Below are positions 25,488 through 34,284 of a stretch of 64,000 bases of DNA, piece after piece. The stretch's first letter is position 1. Every line of letters begins with the position of its first letter. The notes under the pieces were generated by a model that had not been told where the DNA came from, ran no database searches, and saw only the letters and a list, made by a program, of their open reading frames with translations. The translations under genes and the position numbers were made by a program. This DNA comes from Tissierella praeacuta_A (lineage in GTDB: Bacteria; Bacillota; Clostridia; Tissierellales; Tissierellaceae), in NCBI RefSeq assembly GCF_040396155.1, contig NZ_JBEBOY010000006.1:59865-123864 (forward strand), given 5' to 3'.

Positions 25488-25526
25488 TGAAATATAGCAA
25501 ATAATCTTTTGACGGGAGTGGAGAAT

Positions 25527-25943
25527 ATGAATGACAATACTATGAATTCAGATATTAATTCAATATGCAGAAATTTTCAAGACCAAGTTTCTAAGGTTCT
25601 TATTAGACATAAAAGTGTGTTAGATATGATGACAAAACTAGATGAATACAATGCTCGAATCAATAGAGCAGTTGCAAAATCCGTTACCTCATGTGGATGC
25701 ATCTCTATAAATGCCACTAAACAAGACTATAGTAAAGATACTTTTGAAGAAATGTTAGATGCTGCTAAGACCCATGTTGAAGGTAATATTTGTGATGGCT
25801 GTAAAGAAGTTGTTACTGAAGAAATAGGATCATATCTATTTTATCTAGCTGCTTTATGTAATTCCTTAGATTTAAATCTGGATGAAATATTAAAAAAGGA
25901 ATATGATACTATTAAAACCCTTGGTGTTTTTAGTTTAAAATAA
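25527..25943 (+). CDS. MazG-like small protein, function unknown
   Basis: About 138 residues, and one of only two plus-strand genes in the window. The C-terminal EEIGSYLFYLAALCNSLDLNLDEILKKE resembles the second helix pair of MazG-type nucleotide pyrophosphohydrolases, though metal-binding acidic residues elsewhere are not obvious. Four cysteines occur as SCGC and ICDGC, suggesting metal binding. I chose the ATG (MNDNTMNSD) 8 nt after GGGAG; a TTG six codons earlier is in frame. It interrupts the radA-carD interval, where disA usually lies. The function is not known to me. Confidence 0.8.
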   Translation: MNDNTMNSDINSICRNFQDQVSKVLIRHKSVLDMMTKLDEYNARINRAVAKSVTSCGCISINATKQDYSKDTFEEMLDAAKTHVEGNICDGCKEVVTEEIGSYLFYLAALCNSLDLNLDEILKKEYDTIKTLGVFSLK

Positions 25944-25973
25944 GAAAATCCATATCAAATTTAAATCATTAAA

Positions 25974-26011
25974 CCAAAGACAGACTGGAAATAAATCCTA
26001 GCCTGTCTTTA
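25974..26011. terminator. Bidirectional terminator between the MazG-like gene and radA
   Basis: AAAGACAG and CTGTCTTT form the stem, with inner pairings, and T-rich sequence follows on the plus strand. The gene on the left and radA on the right converge here. Confidence 0.8.
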
Positions 26012-26013
26012 TT

Positions 26014-27390
26014 TTAATCAAAAACATCTCTTATTACATCTCCTAAGGTCTCTAGTTCTATAATCTTTAATCCACTTGTCTTAATTCCCTTTCCACTATT
26101 TGGAGCTACATATACCTTTTTAAATCCCATTCTATCTAACTCTCTAAGTCTTACTTCCAAAGATGGTACTCTTTTTAATTCTCCTGTTAGTCCAACATCT
26201 GATATAAAGACAGTATCGTTTGATATCCCTTTATATTTTACTGAAGATACTATACTCATTAATACTGCCAAATTAGATGCTTGCTCCTTTAATTTTATTC
26301 CTCCTGTAGTTTTTATAACCACATTTTTATCATAAAGTCTTATTTTTCCTCTTTGCTCTATTATGGATACTAAAGTGTTTAATTGTTCTCTTTTTAAACA
26401 TTCTCCTATTCTTGAGGGGTATGGAGTAAAAGAGTCTGAAACTAAAGATTCTATCTCTAAGATAATAGGTCTTGTCCCTTCTCTAACTACGGTTATTGCA
26501 GATCCTGGCATTATACTGTTTCCTTCTCTTGATGTCATAAAATATTCCGAGGGATTATCTATTGATATCATCCCCTCATCTGTTATATAAAAAAATCCCA
26601 TTTCTCCAGTAGATCCATATCTATTCTTCGTAGTCAATAAGATTCTTAACTCTTCACCACTTTCACCTTCTATAATTAGAACAGTATCCACCAAATGTTC
26701 TAAGGCTCTCACCCCAGCTATCTCATCTTCCTTTGTCATTTGTCCTATTAAAATTACAGCTCTAGGCCTATCTTGATTTTTAGCTACTTGAACTAAAGCA
26801 TTTGCACATTCCATTGTTTGAGTTGGGGAACCTGCTCTAGAACTAGAAAACTCATTGAGAACAAAGGTCTGAATACTATCTATAATTATTAGATCACAAT
26901 CAATCTCTTCCATAGTTTCAAGCACATTATCCATACTATTATCAGACATTACCCATACATTAGAATTAATCTTATTTATGATTCTATCTGCTCTATTCTT
27001 TATTTGAGACTCACTTTCTTCCCCAGATGCATATAAAACCTTGTAATTCATCTTAGCTAAATCATTAGCTACCTGTAGAAGCAAAGTAGATTTTCCAGCA
27101 CCTGGTTTTGCAGAAAGTATGGTTATAGAATCTTTAACTATTCCCCCTCCCATTACTCTATTAAATTCATTTATATTTGTTATTATTCTATCACTATTCG
27201 TAGACACTATATCTTGTAATCTTTTTGTAGGTTTTTTTTCTACACTTCTCCTAGAATTAAGGGTTCCTTTTTTATCATCAATTATTGTTTCCTTTAAGCT
27301 CCCCCAAGAATTACATTCTGGACATCTTCCTAAATGCCCAATACTTTGATATCCACAGCTTTCACATATATACATAGTTTTTTTCTTCAT
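26014..27390 (-). CDS. radA: DNA repair protein RadA (Sms)
   Basis: A RecA-like branch-migration ATPase of about 458 residues. The N-terminal zinc finger has Cys9, Cys12, Cys23 and Cys26 (CESCGYQSIGHLGRCPEC). The Walker A is SAKPGAGKST (about residues 93-102). The RadA-specific KNRFG motif appears as KNRYG. A Lon-protease-like domain follows, ending in DVGLTGELKRV and related blocks. I chose the internal ATG (MKKKTMYICE) after GGGGGAAAAG; upstream codons have no ribosome binding site. It is the last gene of the ctsR operon, but disA does not follow. Confidence 0.97.
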   Translation of the reverse strand: MKKKTMYICESCGYQSIGHLGRCPECNSWGSLKETIIDDKKGTLNSRRSVEKKPTKRLQDIVSTNSDRIITNINEFNRVMGGGIVKDSITILSAKPGAGKSTLLLQVANDLAKMNYKVLYASGEESESQIKNRADRIINKINSNVWVMSDNSMDNVLETMEEIDCDLIIIDSIQTFVLNEFSSSRAGSPTQTMECANALVQVAKNQDRPRAVILIGQMTKEDEIAGVRALEHLVDTVLIIEGESGEELRILLTTKNRYGSTGEMGFFYITDEGMISIDNPSEYFMTSREGNSIMPGSAITVVREGTRPIILEIESLVSDSFTPYPSRIGECLKREQLNTLVSIIEQRGKIRLYDKNVVIKTTGGIKLKEQASNLAVLMSIVSSVKYKGISNDTVFISDVGLTGELKRVPSLEVRLRELDRMGFKKVYVAPNSGKGIKTSGLKIIELETLGDVIRDVFD

Positions 27391-27409
27391 CTTTTCCCCC
27401 AGAATATCA

Positions 27410-27431
27410 GGAATGACCAAAGGGTCATTCC
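27410..27431 (-). repeat. Perfect 9-bp hairpin between clpC and radA
   Basis: GGAATGACC, a 4-nt loop and its exact complement lie between the clpC stop and the radA start. There is no T-run, so it is more likely an mRNA stability or processing hairpin than a terminator. Confidence 0.6.
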
Positions 27432-29858
27432 CTATTTTTTGAAGATTAACTTATCATCTTCATAATTAATAATTATATCATCATCTTTAGACACTTCGCC
27501 TTTTAATATTTCCTCAGCGAGCTGGTCTTCTATCATTCTTCTTATGGTTCTCTCAAGTGGTCTTGCTCCATATACTGGATCAAAACCTTTGCTAGCTATA
27601 TATGTTTTTGTATTCTCGGATACTTTTATTTTAACTCCAATTTTCAAAAGACGTTTCTCTAAATCTTTTATCATAATATCCACTATTTCTTTCACATGCT
27701 CTTCCTCTAAGCTATGGAAGACTATGACCTCATCTAATCTATTTAAAAATTCAGGTCTAAATGTCCTTCTTAATTCTTCAGTTATAGTTTCCTTCATTTT
27801 CTCATATTCTTCTTTATTATCTTCTCTACCCATAGAAAATCCTAATACATTTTGTTTTCTAATAGATGTAGCTCCAACATTTGAAGTCATTATGATTACT
27901 GTATTTTTAAAATCTACAGTCTTTCCTTTTGAGTCTGTAAGCCTTCCATCATCTAATATTTGTAAAAGCATATTAAATACATCTGGATGTGCTTTTTCAA
28001 TTTCATCAAATAAAATTACTGCATATGGCTTTCTTCTTACTGCTTCTGTCAGCTGTCCACCTTCATCATAACCAATATATCCTGGAGGTGATCCTACTAA
28101 TCTAGAAACAGAATGTTTCTCCATATATTCTGACATATCTATTCTTATCATTGCCTCTTCATCACCGAATAAAGCCTCTGCTAAGGCTTTGGCTAAATAT
28201 GTCTTACCTACACCAGTTGGACCTACAAATATAAAACTGCCTACTGGTTTCTTAGGATCTTTAAGACCAACTCTTGATCTTCTTACTGCACTGGATATAG
28301 CCTTAACAGCTTGATCCTGTCCTATTACTTTTTCATGCAATATATCTTCTAATTTTAATAATCTTTCAGATTCTTCTGTTGTCATCTTAGTAACAGGTAT
28401 ACCTGTCCAATTAGATACCACTTTGGCTATCTCTTCATAATTTACCACCATATTTGAAGTCTGTTTTTCCTGCTCCCATTTTGCTTTATTATTGTTCAAT
28501 TCTTCTTTGACTTGTCTTTCCACATCCCTTACTTTTGCTGCTTTTTCATAGTTCTGAGTATTTATTGCTTCTTCCTTTTCTTGAGATAATTCTTCAAGTC
28601 TTTCTTCCAATTTCTTTAGACCATCTGGTGCAACATAAGAATTTATCCTAATCATTGATGCCGCTTCATCTATTAAATCAATAGCTTTATCTGGTAAAAA
28701 TCTGTCAGTTATATATCTACTTGATAGTTCAGAAGCTGCTTTTATTGCTTCATCAGTTATTTTAACTCTATGATGAGCCTCATATCTATCTCTTAACCCT
28801 TCTAATATTTTTATAGTATCTTCTACACTAGGTTCTTCTACCATAATGGTTTGTAATCTTCTTTCCAGAGCAGAATCTTTTTCAATATATTTTCTATACT
28901 CATCTATAGTTGTTGCTCCAACTACTTGCAGTTCACCACGAGCTAATATAGGCTTTAATATGTTTGAAGCATCTATTGCCCCTTCCGCAGCTCCAGCTCC
29001 TACTATTGTGTGAAGTTCATCTATAAACAGTATTACATCTCCAGCTTCTTTTAATTCCTTCATTACAGATTTTAATCTTTCTTCAAATTCTCCCCTATAT
29101 TTTGCCCCTGCTATCATTCCAGGTAAATCTAAAGTAAGAACTCTTTTATCCTTTATGATTTCTGGCACTTGTCCTTCGATTATTTTTTGGGCAAGTCCTT
29201 CTGCGATGGCTGTTTTTCCTACACCTGGTTCACCAATCAATACTGGATTATTTTTAGTTCTTCTGCTCAATACTTGAATTACTCTTTCTATTTCTTTGGT
29301 TCTGCCTATAACTGGATCAACTTTTCCAGCTTCTGCTAATTTATTTAAATCAGTACTATATTTAGCTAAATTAGGTGTATTTGGATTACTATTTTCCATA
29401 TTTTGTCCTTGTTTTTGGCCTGCATCTGTTATCATACTAAGGATTAATTCTCCAAGTTTATTTATATCTACTCCTAATTTTCTTAATACAACAATTGCAA
29501 CTCCTTCTCCCTCTTCCAATAAACCGAGTAGCAAATGCTCTGTCCCAACGTAATTATGACCTAAATTTCTTGCCTCAATAAATCCTAGCTCGAATATTCT
29601 TTTAGTTCTAGGTGTGAATCCTAAAATATCTGCACCATATTGACCTTCTCCAATGGCTTCAATAACCTCTTCTCTGACTTTCTCCAGTGTTACACCAGAT
29701 TGTAACAAGGCTTTTGCAGCTACTCCTTCACCTTCTGCCATTAGACCTAATAGTAGATGTTCTGTTCCTACATAATTGTGTTTTAATGCCTTAGCCTCTT
29801 CTTGTGACAACAATATTGCTCTTTGTGCCCTTTCTGTAAATCTTCCAAACATTGCCAT
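27432..29858 (-). CDS. clpC: AAA+ unfoldase ClpC
   Basis: ClpC, 808 residues, is the Hsp100 partner of ClpP and is recruited by McsB. The N domain has two tandem repeats (each NYVGTEHLLLGL, residues about 28-40 and 102-114). Two AAA+ modules follow, with Walker A motifs GEPGVGKTA and GPTGVGKT. Between them is the coiled middle domain with a UVR-like stretch (EEAINTQNYEKAAKVRD). The C-terminal D2 domain has KRFRPEF-type residues (RRTFRPEFLNRLDEVIVF). It lies 5 bp after mcsB, in the ctsR operon. The first ATG follows GGAGGG by 9 nt. Confidence 0.98.
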   Translation of the reverse strand: MAMFGRFTERAQRAILLSQEEAKALKHNYVGTEHLLLGLMAEGEGVAAKALLQSGVTLEKVREEVIEAIGEGQYGADILGFTPRTKRIFELGFIEARNLGHNYVGTEHLLLGLLEEGEGVAIVVLRKLGVDINKLGELILSMITDAGQKQGQNMENSNPNTPNLAKYSTDLNKLAEAGKVDPVIGRTKEIERVIQVLSRRTKNNPVLIGEPGVGKTAIAEGLAQKIIEGQVPEIIKDKRVLTLDLPGMIAGAKYRGEFEERLKSVMKELKEAGDVILFIDELHTIVGAGAAEGAIDASNILKPILARGELQVVGATTIDEYRKYIEKDSALERRLQTIMVEEPSVEDTIKILEGLRDRYEAHHRVKITDEAIKAASELSSRYITDRFLPDKAIDLIDEAASMIRINSYVAPDGLKKLEERLEELSQEKEEAINTQNYEKAAKVRDVERQVKEELNNNKAKWEQEKQTSNMVVNYEEIAKVVSNWTGIPVTKMTTEESERLLKLEDILHEKVIGQDQAVKAISSAVRRSRVGLKDPKKPVGSFIFVGPTGVGKTYLAKALAEALFGDEEAMIRIDMSEYMEKHSVSRLVGSPPGYIGYDEGGQLTEAVRRKPYAVILFDEIEKAHPDVFNMLLQILDDGRLTDSKGKTVDFKNTVIIMTSNVGATSIRKQNVLGFSMGREDNKEEYEKMKETITEELRRTFRPEFLNRLDEVIVFHSLEEEHVKEIVDIMIKDLEKRLLKIGVKIKVSENTKTYIASKGFDPVYGARPLERTIRRMIEDQLAEEILKGEVSKDDDIIINYEDDKLIFKK

Positions 29859-29863
29859 ATCTA

Positions 29864-30889
29864 CTATCCCTCCATATTAATTAAATTGTTTCTTATTATT
29901 TGTGCTCTATATATATCCCTTTCGTCCTTTAACATATCCATATGCAAATTTGTCTGTATACTAGCTGGTTGTATATCTATCATTAGTTTGACAATATCCT
30001 TAGAATTAATACCATTTATTATTCCCATGTCAGCTCCTAGCTTAACATTAGATAAGTGAATCATCGCTTCTGTAGATGTTATAAGTCTGCTATAGTTTAA
30101 AATTCCAAAAGACCTAAATATCCTGTCTTCAAGCTGGATCTTATTTTTATCTAACATATATTCCCTAGTACTTCTTTCTCTTTCAATTATTTGAAATATT
30201 ACCTTATTTAATTTTTTAATTATATCTTCCTCTTTTTCTCCTAAAGTAGTTTGATTAGATATCTGAAACAAATGACCTAAGGCCTTAGAGCCTTCACCAT
30301 AAAGACCTCTTACAGTTAATCCTATTTTCCCTAATCCTTCTATTATAGCGTTTAAATGTCCTATCATTGCCAAACAAGGAAGGTGGACCATTACAGATGC
30401 CCTAAGACCAGTACCTACATTAGTAGGACAAGATGTTAGATATCCAAATTTGTCATGAAATGCGTATTCAATACTTTCTTCCAAATTATCATCTATACTA
30501 GAAGAAATTTTCCAGCCTTCCCCTATATTTAATCCTGGTAATAATACCTGTATTCTTATATGATCTTCCTCATTTATCATTATAATGGCCTTTTCATCAG
30601 ATCTTAAAAGAAAACTGCCATTTTTATTGCTCTGTGCAAGATTTGGACTTATTAGATGTTCTTCAACAAACACAGCCTTTTCTAATTCAGATAAATCCTT
30701 AATCCTATAAAATCTATATATATCCTCTCTATTTTTCATAGCATTTAAAACTTTTTCTGTAACTGCTTCTGATTCATCTGCAGTCATAAAATCTGGAAAT
30801 TTATAATCTGTCATATTTCTTGCAATTCTTAATCTTGTACTAACTACTACATCTTCATCATTCCCTATACTATCTAACCATTTAGTCAA
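29864..30889 (-). CDS. mcsB: Protein arginine kinase McsB
   Basis: A phosphagen-kinase fold protein, about 342 residues, that phosphorylates arginine on misfolded proteins and on CtsR, marking substrates for ClpCP. Visible are VVSTRLRIARN (ATP-binding arginines), the catalytic-region Cys in LTSCPTNVGTGLRASVMVHLP, and the RDIYRA motif near the C-terminus (allosteric phospho-Arg site). I chose TTG, which has GAGAGGTGA upstream. A GTG three codons earlier, overlapping the mcsA stop, is the alternative. Confidence 0.96.
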   Translation of the reverse strand: MTKWLDSIGNDEDVVVSTRLRIARNMTDYKFPDFMTADESEAVTEKVLNAMKNREDIYRFYRIKDLSELEKAVFVEEHLISPNLAQSNKNGSFLLRSDEKAIIMINEEDHIRIQVLLPGLNIGEGWKISSSIDDNLEESIEYAFHDKFGYLTSCPTNVGTGLRASVMVHLPCLAMIGHLNAIIEGLGKIGLTVRGLYGEGSKALGHLFQISNQTTLGEKEEDIIKKLNKVIFQIIERERSTREYMLDKNKIQLEDRIFRSFGILNYSRLITSTEAMIHLSNVKLGADMGIINGINSKDIVKLMIDIQPASIQTNLHMDMLKDERDIYRAQIIRNNLINMEG

Positions 30890-30894
30890 ATTTA

Positions 30895-31401
30895 TCACCT
30901 CTCACAACCATCAGTATTACTCTTTAATTTTTTTATTTCATCTCTTAAAAAAGCTGCCCTCTCAAAATCCTCCTTAACTATAGATTCTTCCAATTGAATT
31001 CTCAAGGACTCTATTGCCTTTTTCTGGATAGTCCTGCTATTTGTTCTCATAGGAACTTTTCCATTATGCTCATTATGCCCATGTATTCCCTTTAATAAAG
31101 AGTCAACATCTTCTCTAAATGTTTCATAACATTCTGCACAACCAAATTTTCCTACTTCCATAAATTTTTTATAAGTTAAACCACATTGTGGACAAGTAAT
31201 ATTCTCTATTTCTTGTTTCCCTTCCTGTATAGGACCTATAAGTCCAGTAAAAATCTTTTGAAAAGAGAAAGGAAAATCAAAATCTAAATCATTATTCTTT
31301 TTAGCACAAGAATCGCATAAATGCATTTCCTCTACACTACCATTTACTATTTTTGTAAAATGGATTGTTGCATTGTTTTTTTGACAATTTTGACATAACA
31401 A
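30895..31401 (-). CDS. mcsA: McsB activator McsA
   Basis: A 168-residue protein with zinc-binding Cys pairs: CQNC at residues 3-6, CDSC at about 29-32, CPQC and CAEC further on. A C-terminal UVR domain (EESIVKEDFERAAFLRDEIKKLK) is present. McsA binds and stimulates McsB. It lies 11 bp after ctsR, and its stop overlaps the McsB start region. The start is ATG with GGGGGTGTT upstream. Confidence 0.95.
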   Translation of the reverse strand: MLCQNCQKNNATIHFTKIVNGSVEEMHLCDSCAKKNNDLDFDFPFSFQKIFTGLIGPIQEGKQEIENITCPQCGLTYKKFMEVGKFGCAECYETFREDVDSLLKGIHGHNEHNGKVPMRTNSRTIQKKAIESLRIQLEESIVKEDFERAAFLRDEIKKLKSNTDGCER

Positions 31402-31412
31402 GATAACACCCC

Positions 31413-31874
31413 CTATTTAATAAGAATCAATAAGATATTTTTTAAAATATCAGCCCTTAATTTATTTTTTCTCTCTACATTCTCTTTATCTAAAGCTCTA
31501 TCTCCTAATGCAGCCTTAATAATATCTCCTTCTCTTCTGCTAATAACCTTTTCTTCTAATAGTCCTTCAATTATATGATATGCTTTATTTTTAGTAATTG
31601 CCTCACCTATAGTATTTAATATAATAGTATTGATATCTTCATTCTCATCTATTCCTACCTTTATAATCTTAATATACCCACCACCGCCTCTTCTACTCTC
31701 AATATAATAACCTTTATAAGGAGTAAATCTAGTGGTCAGCACATAATTTATTTGTGAAGGTGCACAATCAAATTTTTCTGCTAATTCATTTCTTTGAATT
31801 TCTATAGTTCTATCTTCAGCCACTTCTATCATGGATTTAATAAAACGCTCTATAGTATTACTTATGCCAGGCAT
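31413..31874 (-). CDS. ctsR: Transcriptional repressor CtsR
   Basis: The class III heat-shock repressor, 153 residues. The N-terminal winged helix has NELAEKFDCAPSQINYVLTTRFTPYKGYYIESRRGGGGYI. The Gly-rich wing with the RGGGG loop, where McsB phosphorylates Arg in B. subtilis, is intact. The C-terminal helical dimerisation domain follows. The start is ATG with AAAGGAGG upstream. A CtsR-type operator overlaps the leader, so autoregulation is likely. Confidence 0.96.
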   Translation of the reverse strand: MPGISNTIERFIKSMIEVAEDRTIEIQRNELAEKFDCAPSQINYVLTTRFTPYKGYYIESRRGGGGYIKIIKVGIDENEDINTIILNTIGEAITKNKAYHIIEGLLEEKVISRREGDIIKAALGDRALDKENVERKNKLRADILKNILLILIK

Positions 31875-31891
31875 TTAAATCCTCCTTTGAC

Positions 31892-31908
31892 TTTGACTTT
31901 CTTTGCCC
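31892..31908 (-). promoter_or_regulatory. CtsR operator upstream of ctsR
   Basis: On the minus strand GGGCAAA-GAA-AGTCAAA matches the heptad repeat (A/G)GTCAAA-NAN-(A/G)GTCAAA with one mismatch. It lies 18 bp before the ctsR start and beside its ribosome binding site. The family's operators have this form, so CtsR autoregulation is inferred. Confidence 0.75.
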
Positions 31909-31918
31909 TTTGTCTTGA

Positions 31919-31958
31919 AAATATTTGCTCTAATTCTAAAAATTTAGAGCAAATATTT
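31919..31958 (-). terminator. Hairpin between the EF-G-like gene and ctsR
   Basis: AAATATTTGCTCTAA and its exact complement, 15 bp per arm, surround a 10-nt loop. It lies just after the EF-G-like gene's stop; the T-run on the minus strand is short (TATTTTC). A TATAAT with a poor -35 lies upstream, so the hairpin could also sit in a ctsR leader. Confidence 0.6.
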
Positions 31959-31978
31959 ATTTTATTATAACATATTAT

Positions 31979-34042
31979 TTATTCTTTTTCAGCCTTTGCA
32001 TCTGCTATAATTTTTTCTGCAATATTAGATGGTACTTCATCATATCTAGCAAATTCCATTGTAAAGCTTCCTCTTGCTTGAGTCATAGCCCTTAAATCTA
32101 TTGCATATTCAAACATTTCAGAATGCGGTGCTTCTGCAGTAATTTTTTGCGTACCATCATCTTGTTGTTCCATTCCCAATATTCTACCTCTACGTTTATT
32201 CATATCCCCCATAACATCACCCATATAGTCTTCAGGTACTGATATTTCATACTTCATTATAGGTTCAAGTAATATCGACTTTGCTGCTTCCATACCTTTT
32301 TTAAACGCTAATGATGCTGCAATTTTAAACGCCATTTCATTAGAGTCTACAGCATGATATGAGCCATCAAATAGTACTGCTTTTAAATTAACTACTGGAT
32401 ACCCTGCCAAAACACCATGCTCTAATGAATCTATAAGTCCCTTCTCTACTGCTGGAAAATAGTTTCTTGGAACTGCACCACCAAATACTTCTTCTTCAAA
32501 AACAAACTTTTCTTCACATGGCTCAAATCTTATATGAACATCTCCATATTGTCCCGCTCCACCTGATTGTTTTTTGTGTTTGCCTTGTACAGAAGCCGTT
32601 CCTTTAATCGTTTCCCTATATGCAATCTTTGGATTGGCTAAATTAACCTCTACTCCAAATGCATTTCTTAATTTATCAACTATAACTGTTAATTGCATAT
32701 TTCCTTGTCCGCCAATTAAAAGCTGTTTAGTTTCTGAATTTCTTTGGACAATAAAAGTTGGATCTTCATCTGTCAACTTTTGTAAAGATGTTCCGATTTT
32801 TTCTTCATCACCTTTAGCCTTTGGTTCAACAGCTAAGAATAAAGTTGGTTGAGGATATTTTATCTCTTCATAAAGTATCCAATCATTCTTCGAGCATAAT
32901 GTATCACCTGTCCTAGTAAAATTCAGTTTTGCAGTAGCACCTATATCTCCAGCTTGCACTTCTGAAACTTCAATTTGATTTTTACCCCTAAGTACAAACA
33001 ATCCTCCCAATTTCTCCATTTTATCTCTAGTAGAGTTATATAATTCCATATCTTTAGTTATCTTACCAGATACTACTTTAAATAAAGTTAATTTTCCTAC
33101 AAATGGATCTATAATTGTTTTAAATACTATTGCTGAAAATGGATCTTTAGGATCTATTTTTCTTTCCGCTTCTTTATCATCCTTTAATCCCTTTACAACT
33201 TCAATTTCCTTCGGAGATGGAATATATTTATCTATAATTTCCAATAAGAAATCACATCCCATGGCATTCTCTGCACACCCTACAATTAGAGGTACTAAAT
33301 CTCCATTTACAATTGCTAATTTCAATCCTTTATCAATTTCCTCTTGTGTGAATTCTTCTCCTTCGAAATATTTCTCCATTAAAGCTTCATCTGTTTCAGC
33401 TATCTTTTCCATCAAACTTTCTTTAATAGATTCTATTTCAGTTTTTTGTTCTTCTGTAAGTTCTAATTCTTTTCTTTGAGTTTCATTATATTCATAGGCC
33501 TTTCCATCAATTACAGATACAAAGCCTTTAAAATCATTAGATATACCAATAGGCAAAGCAAAAGGTATAATTTTATCACCAAATTTTTCTTTTAAATTAG
33601 ATAATAAATTTTCAAAATTAACCTCTTCTTTATCCATTTTGTTAATGAAAATAATCCTTGGCGTTACATATTTCTCTAAGTTTTTCCATGATTTCTCTGT
33701 ACCTACTTCAATTCCAGATGAAGCATCAACTAATAATACAGAGCCTTCCGATGCTCGTTTTGCACCATACATTTCGCCAATAAAATCGAAATATCCTGGT
33801 GTATCTAATAAATTGAATTTTGTGTCTTTCCATTCTACAGGGATAACAGTTGTACCTATGGATACCTTACGTGCGATTTCTTCCTTATCAAAATCTGATA
33901 CGGTATTTCCATCATCTACTCTTCCCTGTCTTTTCGTTGTTCCTGTTGCAAATAGTACTGCTTCAGTTAAAGTTGTTTTTCCGCTACTGCTATGTCCTAA
34001 TAAAGCTACATTCCTGATTTTATCAGCTGAATATGTTCTCAT
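31979..34042 (-). CDS. Elongation factor G-like translational GTPase
   Basis: A 687-residue EF-G homologue of the FusA2/EF-G-like subfamily. The P-loop is GHSSSGKTT rather than the canonical GHIDAGKTT of EF-G, G3 is DTPG and G4 is NKMD. The four downstream EF-G domains are recognisable, including HKKQSGGAGQYGDV of domain IV and a C-terminal domain with DYMGDVMGDMNKRRGRILGM. It is not a tetracycline-resistance TetM-type protein on these motifs. It sits next to ctsR, and its function in this subfamily is not well defined. It should not be named fusA. Confidence 0.9.
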   Translation of the reverse strand: MRTYSADKIRNVALLGHSSSGKTTLTEAVLFATGTTKRQGRVDDGNTVSDFDKEEIARKVSIGTTVIPVEWKDTKFNLLDTPGYFDFIGEMYGAKRASEGSVLLVDASSGIEVGTEKSWKNLEKYVTPRIIFINKMDKEEVNFENLLSNLKEKFGDKIIPFALPIGISNDFKGFVSVIDGKAYEYNETQRKELELTEEQKTEIESIKESLMEKIAETDEALMEKYFEGEEFTQEEIDKGLKLAIVNGDLVPLIVGCAENAMGCDFLLEIIDKYIPSPKEIEVVKGLKDDKEAERKIDPKDPFSAIVFKTIIDPFVGKLTLFKVVSGKITKDMELYNSTRDKMEKLGGLFVLRGKNQIEVSEVQAGDIGATAKLNFTRTGDTLCSKNDWILYEEIKYPQPTLFLAVEPKAKGDEEKIGTSLQKLTDEDPTFIVQRNSETKQLLIGGQGNMQLTVIVDKLRNAFGVEVNLANPKIAYRETIKGTASVQGKHKKQSGGAGQYGDVHIRFEPCEEKFVFEEEVFGGAVPRNYFPAVEKGLIDSLEHGVLAGYPVVNLKAVLFDGSYHAVDSNEMAFKIAASLAFKKGMEAAKSILLEPIMKYEISVPEDYMGDVMGDMNKRRGRILGMEQQDDGTQKITAEAPHSEMFEYAIDLRAMTQARGSFTMEFARYDEVPSNIAEKIIADAKAEKE

Positions 34043-34222
34043 TATACATTTCCCCCTTAACCAGCATATTTATTTAAAAGATTTTATTGAAAATCTTCAT
34101 AACCTATTTTTCACATTTACAAATTTCACAAAATTTTTAGTAAATTTTAATTAAAAGTATTTTAAATTTAGTTACCCCTTCGATTATATCATAATGCATA
34201 TTATTATCATAGTCTTTTTTTA

Positions 34223-34251
34223 TTGCTAAGTTATGTTACAATTAGTATAAT
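34223..34251 (+). promoter_or_regulatory. Promoter of hisC
   Basis: TTGCTA, a 17-bp spacer and TATAAT lie on the plus strand 33 bp before the hisC TTG start. It diverges from the EF-G-like gene. Confidence 0.75.
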
Positions 34252-34284
34252 GATATCTTTATAACAAGAAAGGAGCTGTTTATA

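Noticed and set aside
31979..34042. Tetracycline-resistance (TetM-type) ribosomal protection gene
   Set aside because: EF-G-like features are shared, but the P-loop GHSSSGKTT and the domain IV and C-terminal sequences fit the FusA2-like group better. No mobile element flanks it.
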